DNA of 64,000 bases from G963701675 sp963701675 (GTDB taxonomy: Bacteria > Planctomycetota > Planctomycetia > Gemmatales > Gemmataceae): positions 5,394,001 through 5,458,000 of the forward strand of contig OY969623.1 of assembly GCA_963701675.1 (NCBI GenBank), read 5' to 3'. Position 1 is the stretch's first letter, and every line of letters starts with the position of its first letter. Positions 44,171-53,090 of the stretch are shown here, one piece after another. The translations under genes and the position numbers were made by a program. The notes under the pieces are model-generated. The model searched no databases and had not been told where the DNA came from. It saw only the letters and a program-made list of their open reading frames with translations.

Positions 44171-45415
44171 ATGCGAACCAATAGACGAGATTTTCTGCGA
44201 CTAGGTCTTGGCTCGACGTTGTTTGCGTGTGGCGGCAGCATACCCCTGTTTCTCGCCCACTCTGCTCGTGCACTGGCAAATGGCCCGCGGGACAGGGAGC
44301 GCATCCTGGTGGTCGTGCAACTCGACGGCGGCAACGACGGACTGAATACCGTCGTACCCTACGCCGACGATGAGTATCGAAAGCATCGTCCCAAGTTGCA
44401 AATCCCCGCGGCTAACGTGCTCAAGATTAACGAACGCATCGGATTCCACCCGGCCCTGAGTGGTTTCGCCAAACTCCTGGAAGGCAACAACCTCGCGGTG
44501 GTTCAAAGTGTCGGATATCCGAATCCGAATCGTTCGCACTTCGAATCGATGGCTGCATGGCATACCGCTGAGCTTCAGCCGACGGCCAACACGACGGGAT
44601 GGCTGGCTCGCACACTCGATGCGAAAGCGCGCGCACCCGGCGGCGACGCACCGGCGCTCCACATTAGCTCCGAACTCCTTCCGCAGGCGCTTTTCGGCAG
44701 TCAACGGCATGTGCCTTCTCTTTCGAGCCTGGAACAGTTTCGCCGTCGACTTGGAATGCCCAACGGCCCGGAAGCGACCGAGCAGCGTGCCGCGCTCGAC
44801 GCACTAGGAAATAATCGCCGAGGCGACGCCGGTTCGTTGGTGCGCTTCGTCGAAGAAAGCACGCACCTAACATACACAAGTAGCGCCCGGCTCGAAAGCA
44901 TGTTGGGAAAACGTGGATCGTCCGATGGTTACCCGGATTATTCCGCACTGGGTCGGCGCTTGAAGCTCGTCGCCCAGCTGATCAAGTCGGGTTTGACGAC
45001 TTCGATGTACTACACGCAGCTTGACGGCTTCGATACGCACGCCAATCAACTGAACTTCCACGACAACTTGCTTCGGCAGGTCGGTGACTCGCTAAAGGCG
45101 TTCATGGACGATCTTACCAAGACCGGAGATTCCAAGCGGGTCTTGGTATTGGTGTTTTCGGAATTCGGCCGACGGCTGGCGGAGAACGCCAGCGCGGGCA
45201 CCGATCACGGGACCGCGGCGCCGTTGTTCCTCGTAGGACGCTCGATCAAGTCCGGCGTACACGGTCCATATCCGAACCTTCAGGATTTGGACGACGGCGA
45301 CCCGAAATTCGCCATCGACTTCCGAGGCGTGTACGCCGCCGTGCTCGATGGATGGCTAGGTTGTAAGAGTGATGAAGTCTTAGGAAAGAAGTTCGAACAA
45401 CTGGAGATTCTTTAA
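44171..45415 (+). CDS. DUF1501-family protein with Tat-like signal
   Basis: This 414-residue protein starts MRTNRRDFLRLGLGSTLF, a twin-arginine type leader, and then the DUF1501 domain with ILVVVQLDGGNDGLNTVVPYADDEYRK, NRSHFESMAAWHTAEL, and GTAAPLFLVG near the end. The family resembles phosphatase/sulfatase-like enzymes in fold, but its substrate is unknown. Together with the DUF1800 gene it forms a common planctomycete two-gene unit, probably a secreted pair. It ends near the family A palindrome that could serve as a terminator. Confidence 0.9.
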   Translation: MRTNRRDFLRLGLGSTLFACGGSIPLFLAHSARALANGPRDRERILVVVQLDGGNDGLNTVVPYADDEYRKHRPKLQIPAANVLKINERIGFHPALSGFAKLLEGNNLAVVQSVGYPNPNRSHFESMAAWHTAELQPTANTTGWLARTLDAKARAPGGDAPALHISSELLPQALFGSQRHVPSLSSLEQFRRRLGMPNGPEATEQRAALDALGNNRRGDAGSLVRFVEESTHLTYTSSARLESMLGKRGSSDGYPDYSALGRRLKLVAQLIKSGLTTSMYYTQLDGFDTHANQLNFHDNLLRQVGDSLKAFMDDLTKTGDSKRVLVLVFSEFGRRLAENASAGTDHGTAAPLFLVGRSIKSGVHGPYPNLQDLDDGDPKFAIDFRGVYAAVLDGWLGCKSDEVLGKKFEQLEIL

Positions 45416-45424
45416 TAGTTCACC

Positions 45425-45452
45425 AAGCCCACCGACTGCAATCGGTGGGCTT
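45425..45452. repeat. Palindromic repeat, family A copy 2
   Basis: AAGCCCACCG (45425-45434) pairs with CGGTGGGCTT (45443-45452). It matches the copy at 21617-21644 except for four positions, two of which form a compensatory G-C to C-G pair. It lies between the convergent DUF1501 and histidine kinase genes, where it could act as a terminator. Confidence 0.8.
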
Positions 45453-45455
45453 TTC

Positions 45456-46787
45456 TCATGTCAACTCCACTCCCGGTGGCTTGAGCGGAAGGATGATGCG
45501 GAAACACGCTCCGTGTCCGGGCGTGGATTCCACGTCGATGCGACCTCCGTGATCCTGAACGATGCCGTGACTGATACTCAAGCCTAACCCGGTGCCTTGG
45601 CCCGGCGGTTTGGTGGTGAAGAACGGGTCGAAGATCTTGTCGCGAATCTCCGAGGGCAGGCCCGGTCCGTCATCTATGACTTCGATTTCGACACCCTCCG
45701 GAACGGCGCGCGACAGTACGGTCACCATGCCGCGCTCTCCGCAGGCATCGATGGCATTCGCTACCAGGTTTAGTACAACCTGGTTCACCTTGGCCGCGTA
45801 GCACGTCACGGGCGGTAACGGAGAGAGATCGGCGTTGATCCGGACATTCTTCTTCACGGCACGACCGCGCGCAATATTCAAGGTTGACGTGATTCCGGCG
45901 TTCAAATCCGCTTCATGAAGTTCGCTCTCATCAAGTCGGGCGAAATCCCGTAGGTCTTTCACGATTTGTTGAATTCGCGTCAGGCCATCGCGCGATCGCC
46001 CCAACAGTCCTTCGATGTTTCGGAGCATGTAGGGCAAGTCGACCTGGGCGCCTCGTTCGCGCACGCGCTCCAAGATTGCGGCCCGTCGCTCGGCCGGCGC
46101 GTCGGTTGCCTCTTCGTACATCGCCAATAACTCCCGCAGGATCGGAACGTCGCGCTGAAGCACGGCAAGGTTGTTGATCACAAATGAGAGCGGATTGTTG
46201 ATTTCGTGCGCCACGCCTGCGACCATTTGCCCCAAGGCAGCAAGCTTCTCGGACTGAACCAGCTGACCTTGTGCCTTTCGCAGCTCCTGATTCGCGCGAC
46301 GATCCGAGGCAGCGGTTTTCTCTAGATCACTCGCCAGGCGGCGCGCTTCGTCATAGGCGTGCGCGAGTTCTCCCGCCGTTCGAGCCAATTCCTGCTCCGC
46401 TCTCTTACGTTCGGTGATATCGCGTGCGGCTGCGTAGATCATCTCATGCGTCGTGAACGGAGCGGCGTTCCACAGCAACCAGCGATAAGACCCGTCCGAA
46501 CAGCGATACCGATTCTCGAACGAGATGGTGACGGCGCCGCCGGCGAGCTTGCGAGCTTCCGCGACGGTGGCTTCGCGGTCTTTCTCATGAACGAACTCAA
46601 CGTACGGCCGGGCCATCAGTTCTTCGGCCGTCCAACCTAAAGTCCGCTCCCATGACGGATTGAGCCGCTTAAAGTAGCCGTCGAATCCGGCGATGCACAA
46701 CATGTCGAGTGAGAGCGTGAAGAGCCGGTCGCGTTCCTCCGCTGCATTTCGGAGCTCAGCTTCCCGGTTTGGCGCGTCGTCGCTCAT
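45456..46787 (-). CDS. PAS-domain sensor histidine kinase
   Basis: This 443-residue protein has an N-terminal PAS domain (FKRLNPSWERTLGWTAEELM), a coiled linker, and HisKA with the phospho-His H194 in GVAHEINNPLS, followed by the ATPase domain (NQVVLNLVANAIDA, DDGPGLP, GTGLGLSISHGIV). No transmembrane helix is seen, so it is likely a soluble kinase. Its start overlaps the psd stop by four bases (ATGA). No response regulator is adjacent, so its partner is elsewhere. Coupling to psd may link kinase levels to membrane lipid synthesis, but this is inference. Confidence 0.88.
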   Translation of the reverse strand: MSDDAPNREAELRNAAEERDRLFTLSLDMLCIAGFDGYFKRLNPSWERTLGWTAEELMARPYVEFVHEKDREATVAEARKLAGGAVTISFENRYRCSDGSYRWLLWNAAPFTTHEMIYAAARDITERKRAEQELARTAGELAHAYDEARRLASDLEKTAASDRRANQELRKAQGQLVQSEKLAALGQMVAGVAHEINNPLSFVINNLAVLQRDVPILRELLAMYEEATDAPAERRAAILERVRERGAQVDLPYMLRNIEGLLGRSRDGLTRIQQIVKDLRDFARLDESELHEADLNAGITSTLNIARGRAVKKNVRINADLSPLPPVTCYAAKVNQVVLNLVANAIDACGERGMVTVLSRAVPEGVEIEVIDDGPGLPSEIRDKIFDPFFTTKPPGQGTGLGLSISHGIVQDHGGRIDVESTPGHGACFRIILPLKPPGVELT

Positions 46788-47746
46788 AGTTGATATCGCA
46801 AGAGCACCGTAACGCCGCCCTTGACCCGGTCGCCGACTTTGACAGCGACGGCGACGGCGTCACTTGCTGACAGTAAGACGTCCGTGCGAGAACCATATTT
46901 GATCATTCCAAACCGTTCGCCCACCTTCAGAGTTTCACCACGACGAAGCCAACAGACGATACGACGGGCGATGGCGCCGGAGATTTGTTTGACTCGGATC
47001 ATTCGCTGGGTTTGGACGTCTTCCAGATCTATCCACATCTGTTCGTTTCGAACTGCACATTCTTCGCGCCGCGCATCCAGAAAGCACCCCGGAAAATAGC
47101 GCACATTAATCACCTGCGCTGTTCGAGGGCTCCGGTTGACGTGCACGTTAAACACGGACAGGAAAATGCTGATTCGAAACGCTCGGCCGGCCGGGAAGTC
47201 CGGGTCGTCGACTTCGCCAATATGGGTGACGGTTCCGTCCGCGGGGCTGAGCAAAGCGTCGGCGTCGACTGGAATGGTTCGTTCGGGATCACGAAAGAAG
47301 TAGACCGATTCGAACCAGAAGTACAGTACGATCGGTATGGCGATCCAGACAACCGGGTGAATCCAAAACCCAAGAATCAGTATGGCGGCTAGGATCAATC
47401 CGAACAAGAAACTGAAGCAAACGACTTCAGCCAGCCCCATTCGTGCCAGTCCGAGCCGGCCACGCCACCGAAAAGCATCGTCCTCAGCACGGAACCAGTG
47501 GCCGCAAACGTTGCGGAAGAATTTCAGATCGCGCGGATCGACGATGTCGTGCTTGCATCCAGGACAATCACCCTGGCGCGCCCGAGCCATCCGTTCGACA
47601 TAGCCCGACCGAAAACGGCGTAGCCAAGCCCGTCGAAGTCGACCCCAGGCTAGTTCCAAAGCCATGCAAAACCCACCGCCGGGCTGGACGCTCGCCGGCG
47701 AAAGCGGCGCGGTTGCGGGCATGAGCTGGGGTTCGACAGTTGCCAT
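46784..47746 (-). CDS. psd: Phosphatidylserine decarboxylase
   Basis: This 320-residue proenzyme would convert phosphatidylserine to phosphatidylethanolamine at the membrane. It has two hydrophobic helices (EVVCFSFLFGLILAAILILGF is the first part) and then the catalytic domain with FFRDPERTIP, LLSPADGTV, FNVHVNRSP and the cleavage motif GMIKYGSRTD, where the Gly-Ser bond is cut to form the pyruvoyl group. An N-terminal extension carries a small Cys/His motif (CPGC and later CGHWF) not found in the short PSDs of most bacteria. The histidine kinase gene is translationally coupled downstream. Confidence 0.9.
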   Translation of the reverse strand: MATVEPQLMPATAPLSPASVQPGGGFCMALELAWGRLRRAWLRRFRSGYVERMARARQGDCPGCKHDIVDPRDLKFFRNVCGHWFRAEDDAFRWRGRLGLARMGLAEVVCFSFLFGLILAAILILGFWIHPVVWIAIPIVLYFWFESVYFFRDPERTIPVDADALLSPADGTVTHIGEVDDPDFPAGRAFRISIFLSVFNVHVNRSPRTAQVINVRYFPGCFLDARREECAVRNEQMWIDLEDVQTQRMIRVKQISGAIARRIVCWLRRGETLKVGERFGMIKYGSRTDVLLSASDAVAVAVKVGDRVKGGVTVLLRYQL

Positions 47747-47779
47747 ACCCTTGAAGATACCAGTCGGTATTTGCGCCGG

Positions 47780-48274
47780 CTATGGCTTGACGGTCGAGGG
47801 CCCGGCCTCACTCCGCCGGGCGCGAAGTCGTTCGAGCAGTTCAACCTTGTTGGAAACGTTCGGCTTGGGAGGTTCCGCAGCGGGTGGCGGCGGGGAAGGA
47901 GATGTGGCGACAGGAGCTGGGCTCGGCTCGGGGTCGGGCACCGGGGTTTCTTCGATCAAGGCGTGCTCGGGTTCCGGAGTCGGTTCGTATGGCTCGTTGT
48001 TCATCGCATGGTCTTCGCCGTATATGGCGCGGACGGCCGCTTCTTTCACCGGCTTTTGGAATCCCATGAAGAGAATTCGGTCGTACGGAATGAAGAACGT
48101 GCCGCCACATTCCGTCACTCCCGTTTGTCGGCCCCGCACTAATACATAATCGGCGTCGATGCGATACACGGATTGCACCGCAATCTCCAAGCCGGCGGTC
48201 GTGGTGAACACGAGATTACCGTGAAGGGTCTTGGGAACTTGATGAAGCAATGCGATCCAGGCGCCACCCTGCAT
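47780..48274 (-). CDS. Hypothetical protein with proline-rich tail
   Basis: This 164-residue protein has a folded N-terminal part (VFTTTAGLEIAVQSVYRIDADYVLVRGRQTG, then GTFFIPYDRILFMGFQKPVKE) that looks like a small beta-barrel, perhaps of an Sm-like or SH3-like kind. It ends in a proline- and glutamate-rich stretch and a basic tail. No family is recognised. It lies in a spacer before psd, in the same direction. A protein-interaction role of the tail is only suggested. Confidence 0.6.
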   Translation of the reverse strand: MQGGAWIALLHQVPKTLHGNLVFTTTAGLEIAVQSVYRIDADYVLVRGRQTGVTECGGTFFIPYDRILFMGFQKPVKEAAVRAIYGEDHAMNNEPYEPTPEPEHALIEETPVPDPEPSPAPVATSPSPPPPAAEPPKPNVSNKVELLERLRARRSEAGPSTVKP

Positions 48275-48489
48275 TTGCGGTTCCTCATGTGCGTAGTGAC
48301 AAGTCTAGGCCATTTTTCTTGATCAGGTTGTGACTCGGTGCCGGGGCTTTGCTGCGTTCGCCAGTTTCTCTACTCGCCGCTGCGGGTAAAAGGATCGTTT
48401 GACTCAACCACGGGCAAAGTTATGATTGAGAATAGAGGCCCCGGCTAAGGAAGGCTGGGTTATGTGAACCGGAACCAGAGGGCGGCACA

Positions 48490-49029
48490 ATGGTGTCCTA
48501 CCCACCGCACCACCCATTGCGGCGAATGTTTGCCGGTTTGACGGAGCAAACCTTCTTGAAAACGCTAGGAATCGGCGACCCGCACCTAATCGATTACCTG
48601 TCGGAGCTACTCGCGCGCTTCATCCATGTGGATGCAATTTTTCGCTTGCGAAACGCGACCGGCCGGCGCTTGATCGAAATAGTCGAAATGGTCCTCGAAG
48701 CCGAGGAAATGCCGGCCGAAGGCCGAACGCGACGCGAGGTCCACCGTCACATCGGCGATTTCGCGCTATTCTGGACCGGCGTCTATCCCGAAGTGCTCCA
48801 TCGTTTGCGCTCGGCACTAACGAAGGACCATTTCGTGGACTATTGCTCGCAGGGAAAGCGTTCGTACTACATCGCCAGCACGTTTGAGGATGAGCGTTAC
48901 CGCCAAGAGGCCCCGGTGCTCCGCCGGCTCAGCGATGAGTTCGAATTGTGTGCCTATGGTTTGACGCAGGTTCGAGTCGAATGGGAACGGTCACAGTCGG
49001 GACAGGGCGGGCAGCCGTTGGTGGGATAG
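48490..49029 (+). CDS. Conserved-type hypothetical protein
   Basis: This 179-residue helical, soluble protein has segments LTEQTFLKTLGIGDPHLIDYLSELLARFIHVDAIFR and RTRREVHRHIGDFALFWTGVYPEVLHRL. It has no membrane segment or known catalytic motif, and no family name is recognised. It lies between two regulatory gene sets and converges with the NtrC-type regulator. The start is ATG, with GAGGGCGGCA upstream. Confidence 0.6.
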   Translation: MVSYPPHHPLRRMFAGLTEQTFLKTLGIGDPHLIDYLSELLARFIHVDAIFRLRNATGRRLIEIVEMVLEAEEMPAEGRTRREVHRHIGDFALFWTGVYPEVLHRLRSALTKDHFVDYCSQGKRSYYIASTFEDERYRQEAPVLRRLSDEFELCAYGLTQVRVEWERSQSGQGGQPLVG

Positions 49030-49042
49030 TATCCAAGAACGC

Positions 49043-50461
49043 TCAACCTGCTGCCCTGCGTTCTTCCTGCAATTGATTCAGTTTGTTGTAGAGCGTCTTC
49101 AGACTGATGCCCAGTTCGGCGGCGGCGGCCGGCTTATTGCCTTCGTGCTTTTCCAATACCCGCTGTACGTGCTCCATTTCAATCTCGCGCAGGGTGCGCA
49201 CCGTTGACGGCGCCGCTGAGATGCGCGACCCGGCCGCGGAGGTTATGCCGATCGTTGCCGGCGAGATTCCGCCATGAATATGGTTTGGTAAATGTTCCGG
49301 AAGGATTCGCTGTCCACCCGACAGAATAAATGCATGTTCCATGACATTGGCTAGCTCGCGGACGTTACCGGGCCACTCATGTTCAAGCAACACATCAACG
49401 GCCTCCGGACTAAGGAGGTCGGCTACTAGCTCCGGACCGCGGCGTGCGGCGCGCGCGAGCAGATGTCGGGCCAGCGACGGAATGTCGGAGCGGCGATCAC
49501 GTAAAGCCGGCAGTCGGATTTCAAAGGTGTTGACACGGAAGTACAAATCCTCGCGGAATTCATCGTCCTGCGTCATCTGTCTCAAGTCGCGATTGGTGGC
49601 GCAAAGCACACGCACGTCGGTCCGGAATGGTTCGGTCTCGCCGACACGCCGGATTTCGCCGGATTCCAGGAACCGAAGCAATTTCACCTGAATGTTCTTG
49701 TTTAGTTCACCAACTTCGTCGAGAAACAGCGTGCCGCCGTTGGCCACTTCGAACAGGCCCTTATGGTCACGATCGGCGCCGGTAAAAGCACCTTTGCGGT
49801 GACCGAACAATTCGCTTTCCACGAGATTTTCAGACAAAGCACCGCAATTGACGGGAACAAACGGTTGATCGCATCGCTTGCTCTGCTGCCATAGAGTCCG
49901 AGCGGCGAGTTCCTTGCCGGTCCCGGTCTCTCCGAGGATCATCACGGTCGACTCAGTTGGCGCCACGGTTGCAATTAGCCGGTGCACTCCCGTCATCGAC
50001 GGCGAATTCCCGACGAGCACCGTCGGCCCCTCGGCAAGTTGGAGCCGACTTTGCAAGGCGAGGTTCTGATGTTTGAGTCCACGCTTATCGACGGCCTTCT
50101 GCAGGACGGACTCGATTTCCGCGAGGCGGCATGGCTTCGTGATGTAGTCGAAAGCGCCGAGGCGGACAGCTTCGATCGCCGTGTCCATGCTCGCATGGCC
50201 GGTCATGACGATTGCTTCGGTGTGCGGCGAAATCTGCTTGAGCTGTTCGAGAACTTCGATGCCGGTCATGCCGGGCATGCGAAGGTCCAGAATGGCGACA
50301 TCGAATTTGCCTTTTTCAAGGGCTTTGACCGCAGCGCGGCCATCAGGACAGACAGTCACCTCATGGCCGAGCCGGGGCAATTCCGAGCGCATGAACTCTT
50401 GGAGCGACTTTTCGTCGTCGGCAAAGAGGACACGCAGACTTTTATGCGGCGAGCTGGCCAA
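49043..50461 (-). CDS. NtrC-family sigma54 response regulator
   Basis: This 472-residue regulator has a receiver domain with the phospho-acceptor D59 in AILDLRMPG, a sigma54 AAA+ domain with Walker A GETGTGKE, and the sigma54 contact loop GAFTGA, then a Fis-type HTH (KPAAAAELGISLKTLYNKL). Length and motifs are complete, so it should activate sigma54 promoters. It overlaps the upstream histidine kinase by 20 bases and forms a two-component pair with it. Confidence 0.95.
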   Translation of the reverse strand: MASSPHKSLRVLFADDEKSLQEFMRSELPRLGHEVTVCPDGRAAVKALEKGKFDVAILDLRMPGMTGIEVLEQLKQISPHTEAIVMTGHASMDTAIEAVRLGAFDYITKPCRLAEIESVLQKAVDKRGLKHQNLALQSRLQLAEGPTVLVGNSPSMTGVHRLIATVAPTESTVMILGETGTGKELAARTLWQQSKRCDQPFVPVNCGALSENLVESELFGHRKGAFTGADRDHKGLFEVANGGTLFLDEVGELNKNIQVKLLRFLESGEIRRVGETEPFRTDVRVLCATNRDLRQMTQDDEFREDLYFRVNTFEIRLPALRDRRSDIPSLARHLLARAARRGPELVADLLSPEAVDVLLEHEWPGNVRELANVMEHAFILSGGQRILPEHLPNHIHGGISPATIGITSAAGSRISAAPSTVRTLREIEMEHVQRVLEKHEGNKPAAAAELGISLKTLYNKLNQLQEERRAAG

Positions 50462-52013
50462 ACGATTCCTCCCTCAGCGGTACCACCGATTTGAGCGGCA
50501 ACCGCACGGTAAAGATGCTTCCATGTCCCGGCCCCGTACTCGACGCCTCAATATCGCCGCCGTGCTGACTAATCACTCGATGACTAATTGACAATCCCAA
50601 TCCCGTTCCCTTCCCGGTGCGGCTACGGGTAAAGAAAGGTTCGAAAATGTTCTCGAGGACCTCGGCCGACATGCCGCAGCCGTTGTCGGTGAAGCTCAGA
50701 ACCGCCATGCCGTCGCGCTGGTGTATCGTAATCTCAAGCGTGCCGCCTTCGTCCATACTGTCGAGCGCATTTACCACCAGGTTCAGCACCACGGATTTGA
50801 TTTCCTGGCCGTTGACGCTGGCTACCTGTCGCCCGGCGGGCTCGAAATGAATCGTTTTTCCCTTGCAATTGGGCAAGTGGCGGGCCATATCGAGAACGCC
50901 TTGGATCAAGTCGCTCAAGTCTATCGGTTCTCGCCGCCGTTCACCTCCGCGGCTGAACTCCAGGAGTTTCTGCGTGATGTCTTTGCAACGAAATGCTTCT
51001 TGTTGAATCATGCGCATGTACTTGCGGACCACTTCGCCATGATCGGACGATTGTGCCAACACCGTGTCGAGCCGGGCCTCGAGGGCTTCGCTGCAAAACG
51101 CAATGCTGGCCAACGGATTGTTGATTTCATGTGCGACGCCGGCGGCCAGGAAACCGACGCTGGCCAGGCGCTCGGAACGAACGAGTTGCCGACTGCGTTC
51201 ATTCACCTGGCGGGCGAGATCGCGATACATTTCTCGAAGCCTGCCGGTCATGTCGTTGAAACCAACGGCCAGGTCTTCCATCTCGTCGCCGCTATGAACT
51301 TCGATGCGGTGTTCGAAATCGCCTTCGGCGACACGTGCGGCGCCCTGTTCCAGATCCCGAATCGGATAGAACACCCAGCGGTAGAAGAACCGCAGAAAGG
51401 AACACATGAGTAGCACGCCGCCGATGCCGATCGAAAACACAATCCACAAACTATTTCGAAACGTCTGTTGGGCATCGCCGTAGAGTCTCGCTTGTTCTCG
51501 TGTGATCTCCGCGCCCAGGTCGTTACCGTCGCGCAGCATGGTGGCGACGAGATTAGTTATCTCCACATCGATGGGGCGTGGTTGACCACTCGGGGCCATA
51601 CCGTGTGCATACGACGGGTTCCGCTTAACTAGATTGCTCAACTTGGTCAAGTTTTCCCGCAGGACTCGCACCAAGCCCGTTTCCTGAACGCCGTCGTCAA
51701 AGTCCTGGCCCATTTGGATCGTGTCGTGGAGAGACTCTTCGTAGGCGTCCAAGGACTTGAGAGCGCTGGCGATTTGTTTCTGCCGGATGTCGGCTTTGCC
51801 TTCAAGCAAGTTCGATTGTGAGTTGAGACCGTTGATTTCCTCCTTGAACTCATGGGCCTTGGTCATTTCGACTTGTTTGCATCCATAGCCTTTCATGATG
51901 AGCCGAAAGGATGCGACGCCGTAGATGGTGCCGGCGAGGAGGAAGGCGATGATGCCGACCACCAGGCCGAGCCCCAGCATCAGCTTGTGGCGAATCCGCC
52001 AGCGAAAGGCCAC
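50442..52013 (-). CDS. HAMP-domain sensor histidine kinase, partner of NtrC-type regulator
   Basis: From GTG 52013 the protein has about 523 residues. This start is chosen because a perfect AAGGAGG lies seven bases upstream; longer starts reach a non-native leader. It has two transmembrane helices (MLGLGLVVGIIAFLLAGTIYG and IVFSIGIGGVLLMCSFL), with a periplasmic helical sensor between them, then HAMP and HisKA with H295 in GVAHEINNPLAS and the ATPase domain (DNGCGM and GKGTGLGLSIS). It overlaps the response-regulator gene by 20 bases. The signal is unknown. Confidence 0.9.
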   Translation of the reverse strand: MAFRWRIRHKLMLGLGLVVGIIAFLLAGTIYGVASFRLIMKGYGCKQVEMTKAHEFKEEINGLNSQSNLLEGKADIRQKQIASALKSLDAYEESLHDTIQMGQDFDDGVQETGLVRVLRENLTKLSNLVKRNPSYAHGMAPSGQPRPIDVEITNLVATMLRDGNDLGAEITREQARLYGDAQQTFRNSLWIVFSIGIGGVLLMCSFLRFFYRWVFYPIRDLEQGAARVAEGDFEHRIEVHSGDEMEDLAVGFNDMTGRLREMYRDLARQVNERSRQLVRSERLASVGFLAAGVAHEINNPLASIAFCSEALEARLDTVLAQSSDHGEVVRKYMRMIQQEAFRCKDITQKLLEFSRGGERRREPIDLSDLIQGVLDMARHLPNCKGKTIHFEPAGRQVASVNGQEIKSVVLNLVVNALDSMDEGGTLEITIHQRDGMAVLSFTDNGCGMSAEVLENIFEPFFTRSRTGKGTGLGLSISHRVISQHGGDIEASSTGPGHGSIFTVRLPLKSVVPLREESFGQLAA

Positions 52014-52314
52014 GCCCCGACCTCCTTGTCCGCGGCTCGGAGACGCTGCCCCGATTTTGGGCCGAGCGCACGTAACCCCCGTGGCGTAAACGCCGCCGCG
52101 CTTGTGGCGCCGGTTCAGAATCGGACGGGACTCTACCAAAAGCGTTCCGCGAAATGGATAGCAAGTTCCGCGCCGCGAACCGGCGCGGGCGTGGGCAAGC
52201 AATCGAAACTGGGGGGAATGCCTGGAGAAGCAGGGCAAACGTGGGAAGTACCAAGCGGGCATTATACTGTGGGATACAATGGCGCAAATCAAGCCCTTGC
52301 CCAAGAGGTGAAGT

Positions 52315-52572
52315 ATGACTGTAACCATCGACCTTTCCCCCGAGCTCGAAACCGCTGCGCGACAACACGCCGCACGAATCGGCCAGGAATTAACGACATT
52401 TGTGGTTGAGGCGGTTCAAGAGAAAATTGCTAGGACGACGTCGTTTGACGAGGTTTGTGCCCCGATCGCTGACGCCTTGCAGTCCGCTGGGTTGACGGAC
52501 ACCGAGGTTGACGAGTTCTTTGAGGAAGCCCGCCAGGAAGTTTGGCGTGATAAGCACGGAAAGCCTAGATGA
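52315..52572 (+). CDS. RHH-type antitoxin of VapBC-like pair
   Basis: This 85-residue protein starts with a ribbon-helix-helix DNA-binding pattern (TVTIDLSPELETAARQHAARIGQELTTFVVEAVQEKI) and ends with an acidic tail that typically binds the toxin. GAGGTGAAG lies upstream of the ATG. Its stop overlaps the toxin start (ATGA), giving the usual coupling of a toxin-antitoxin operon. The promoter is likely just upstream, where the antitoxin could bind for autoregulation. Confidence 0.8.
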   Translation: MTVTIDLSPELETAARQHAARIGQELTTFVVEAVQEKIARTTSFDEVCAPIADALQSAGLTDTEVDEFFEEARQEVWRDKHGKPR

Positions 52573-53032
52573 CGTCTCGAGTGGTGTACGACTGCATGGT
52601 TTTCTTGCAAGCTGCCGCGCGACCAACAGCCCTGCGCGGGCGTGCTTTCGATTGGTAGATGATGGCCTTGTTACTCTGCTGATAAGCGCCGAGATCTTAA
52701 CCGAAGTACGGGATATATTGGCACGTCCAAAGACGCTTCACAGGTTTCCGCAACTGACGACCGTCGCGATCGATGCCTTTCTGCGAAACGTCTTGAGCAA
52801 GGCTACGTCAATTTCGGACGTTCCGAGAGTGTTTACATTACAACGCGATCCCAAAGACGAGGCCTACGTAAATCTAGCCCTTGCGGGTGATGCACGATAT
52901 CTAGTCAGCCGCGACGGAGATCTGCTAGACCTAATGAGAGATGCAAGTTTTCGTCATTCGTATCCGGGCCTGGAAATCCTTGATCCGATGGAATTCCTGA
53001 GAGCGGTAACCGTAAATAGGCCCTCGGACTGA
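52569..53032 (+). pseudogene. PIN-domain toxin (VapC-like), frameshifted
   Basis: The native frame starts MTSRVVYDCMVFLQAAARPT, with the first PIN-type Asp, and then the frame changes near 52625. The second frame continues with SPARACFRLVDDGLVTLLISAEI, EVRDILARP, and FTLQRDPKDEAYVNLAL with the other acidic residues. A missing base fits the change. As written the toxin is truncated after about 30 residues. Either the toxin is dead while the antitoxin stays, or this is an assembly indel. PIN toxins usually cleave RNA. Confidence 0.8.
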
Positions 53033-53090
53033 TGTCTTTGGCAATGCCCGGGCGAAATCGCGAAACAACTCGTCCTAACCTCGTTTATTC

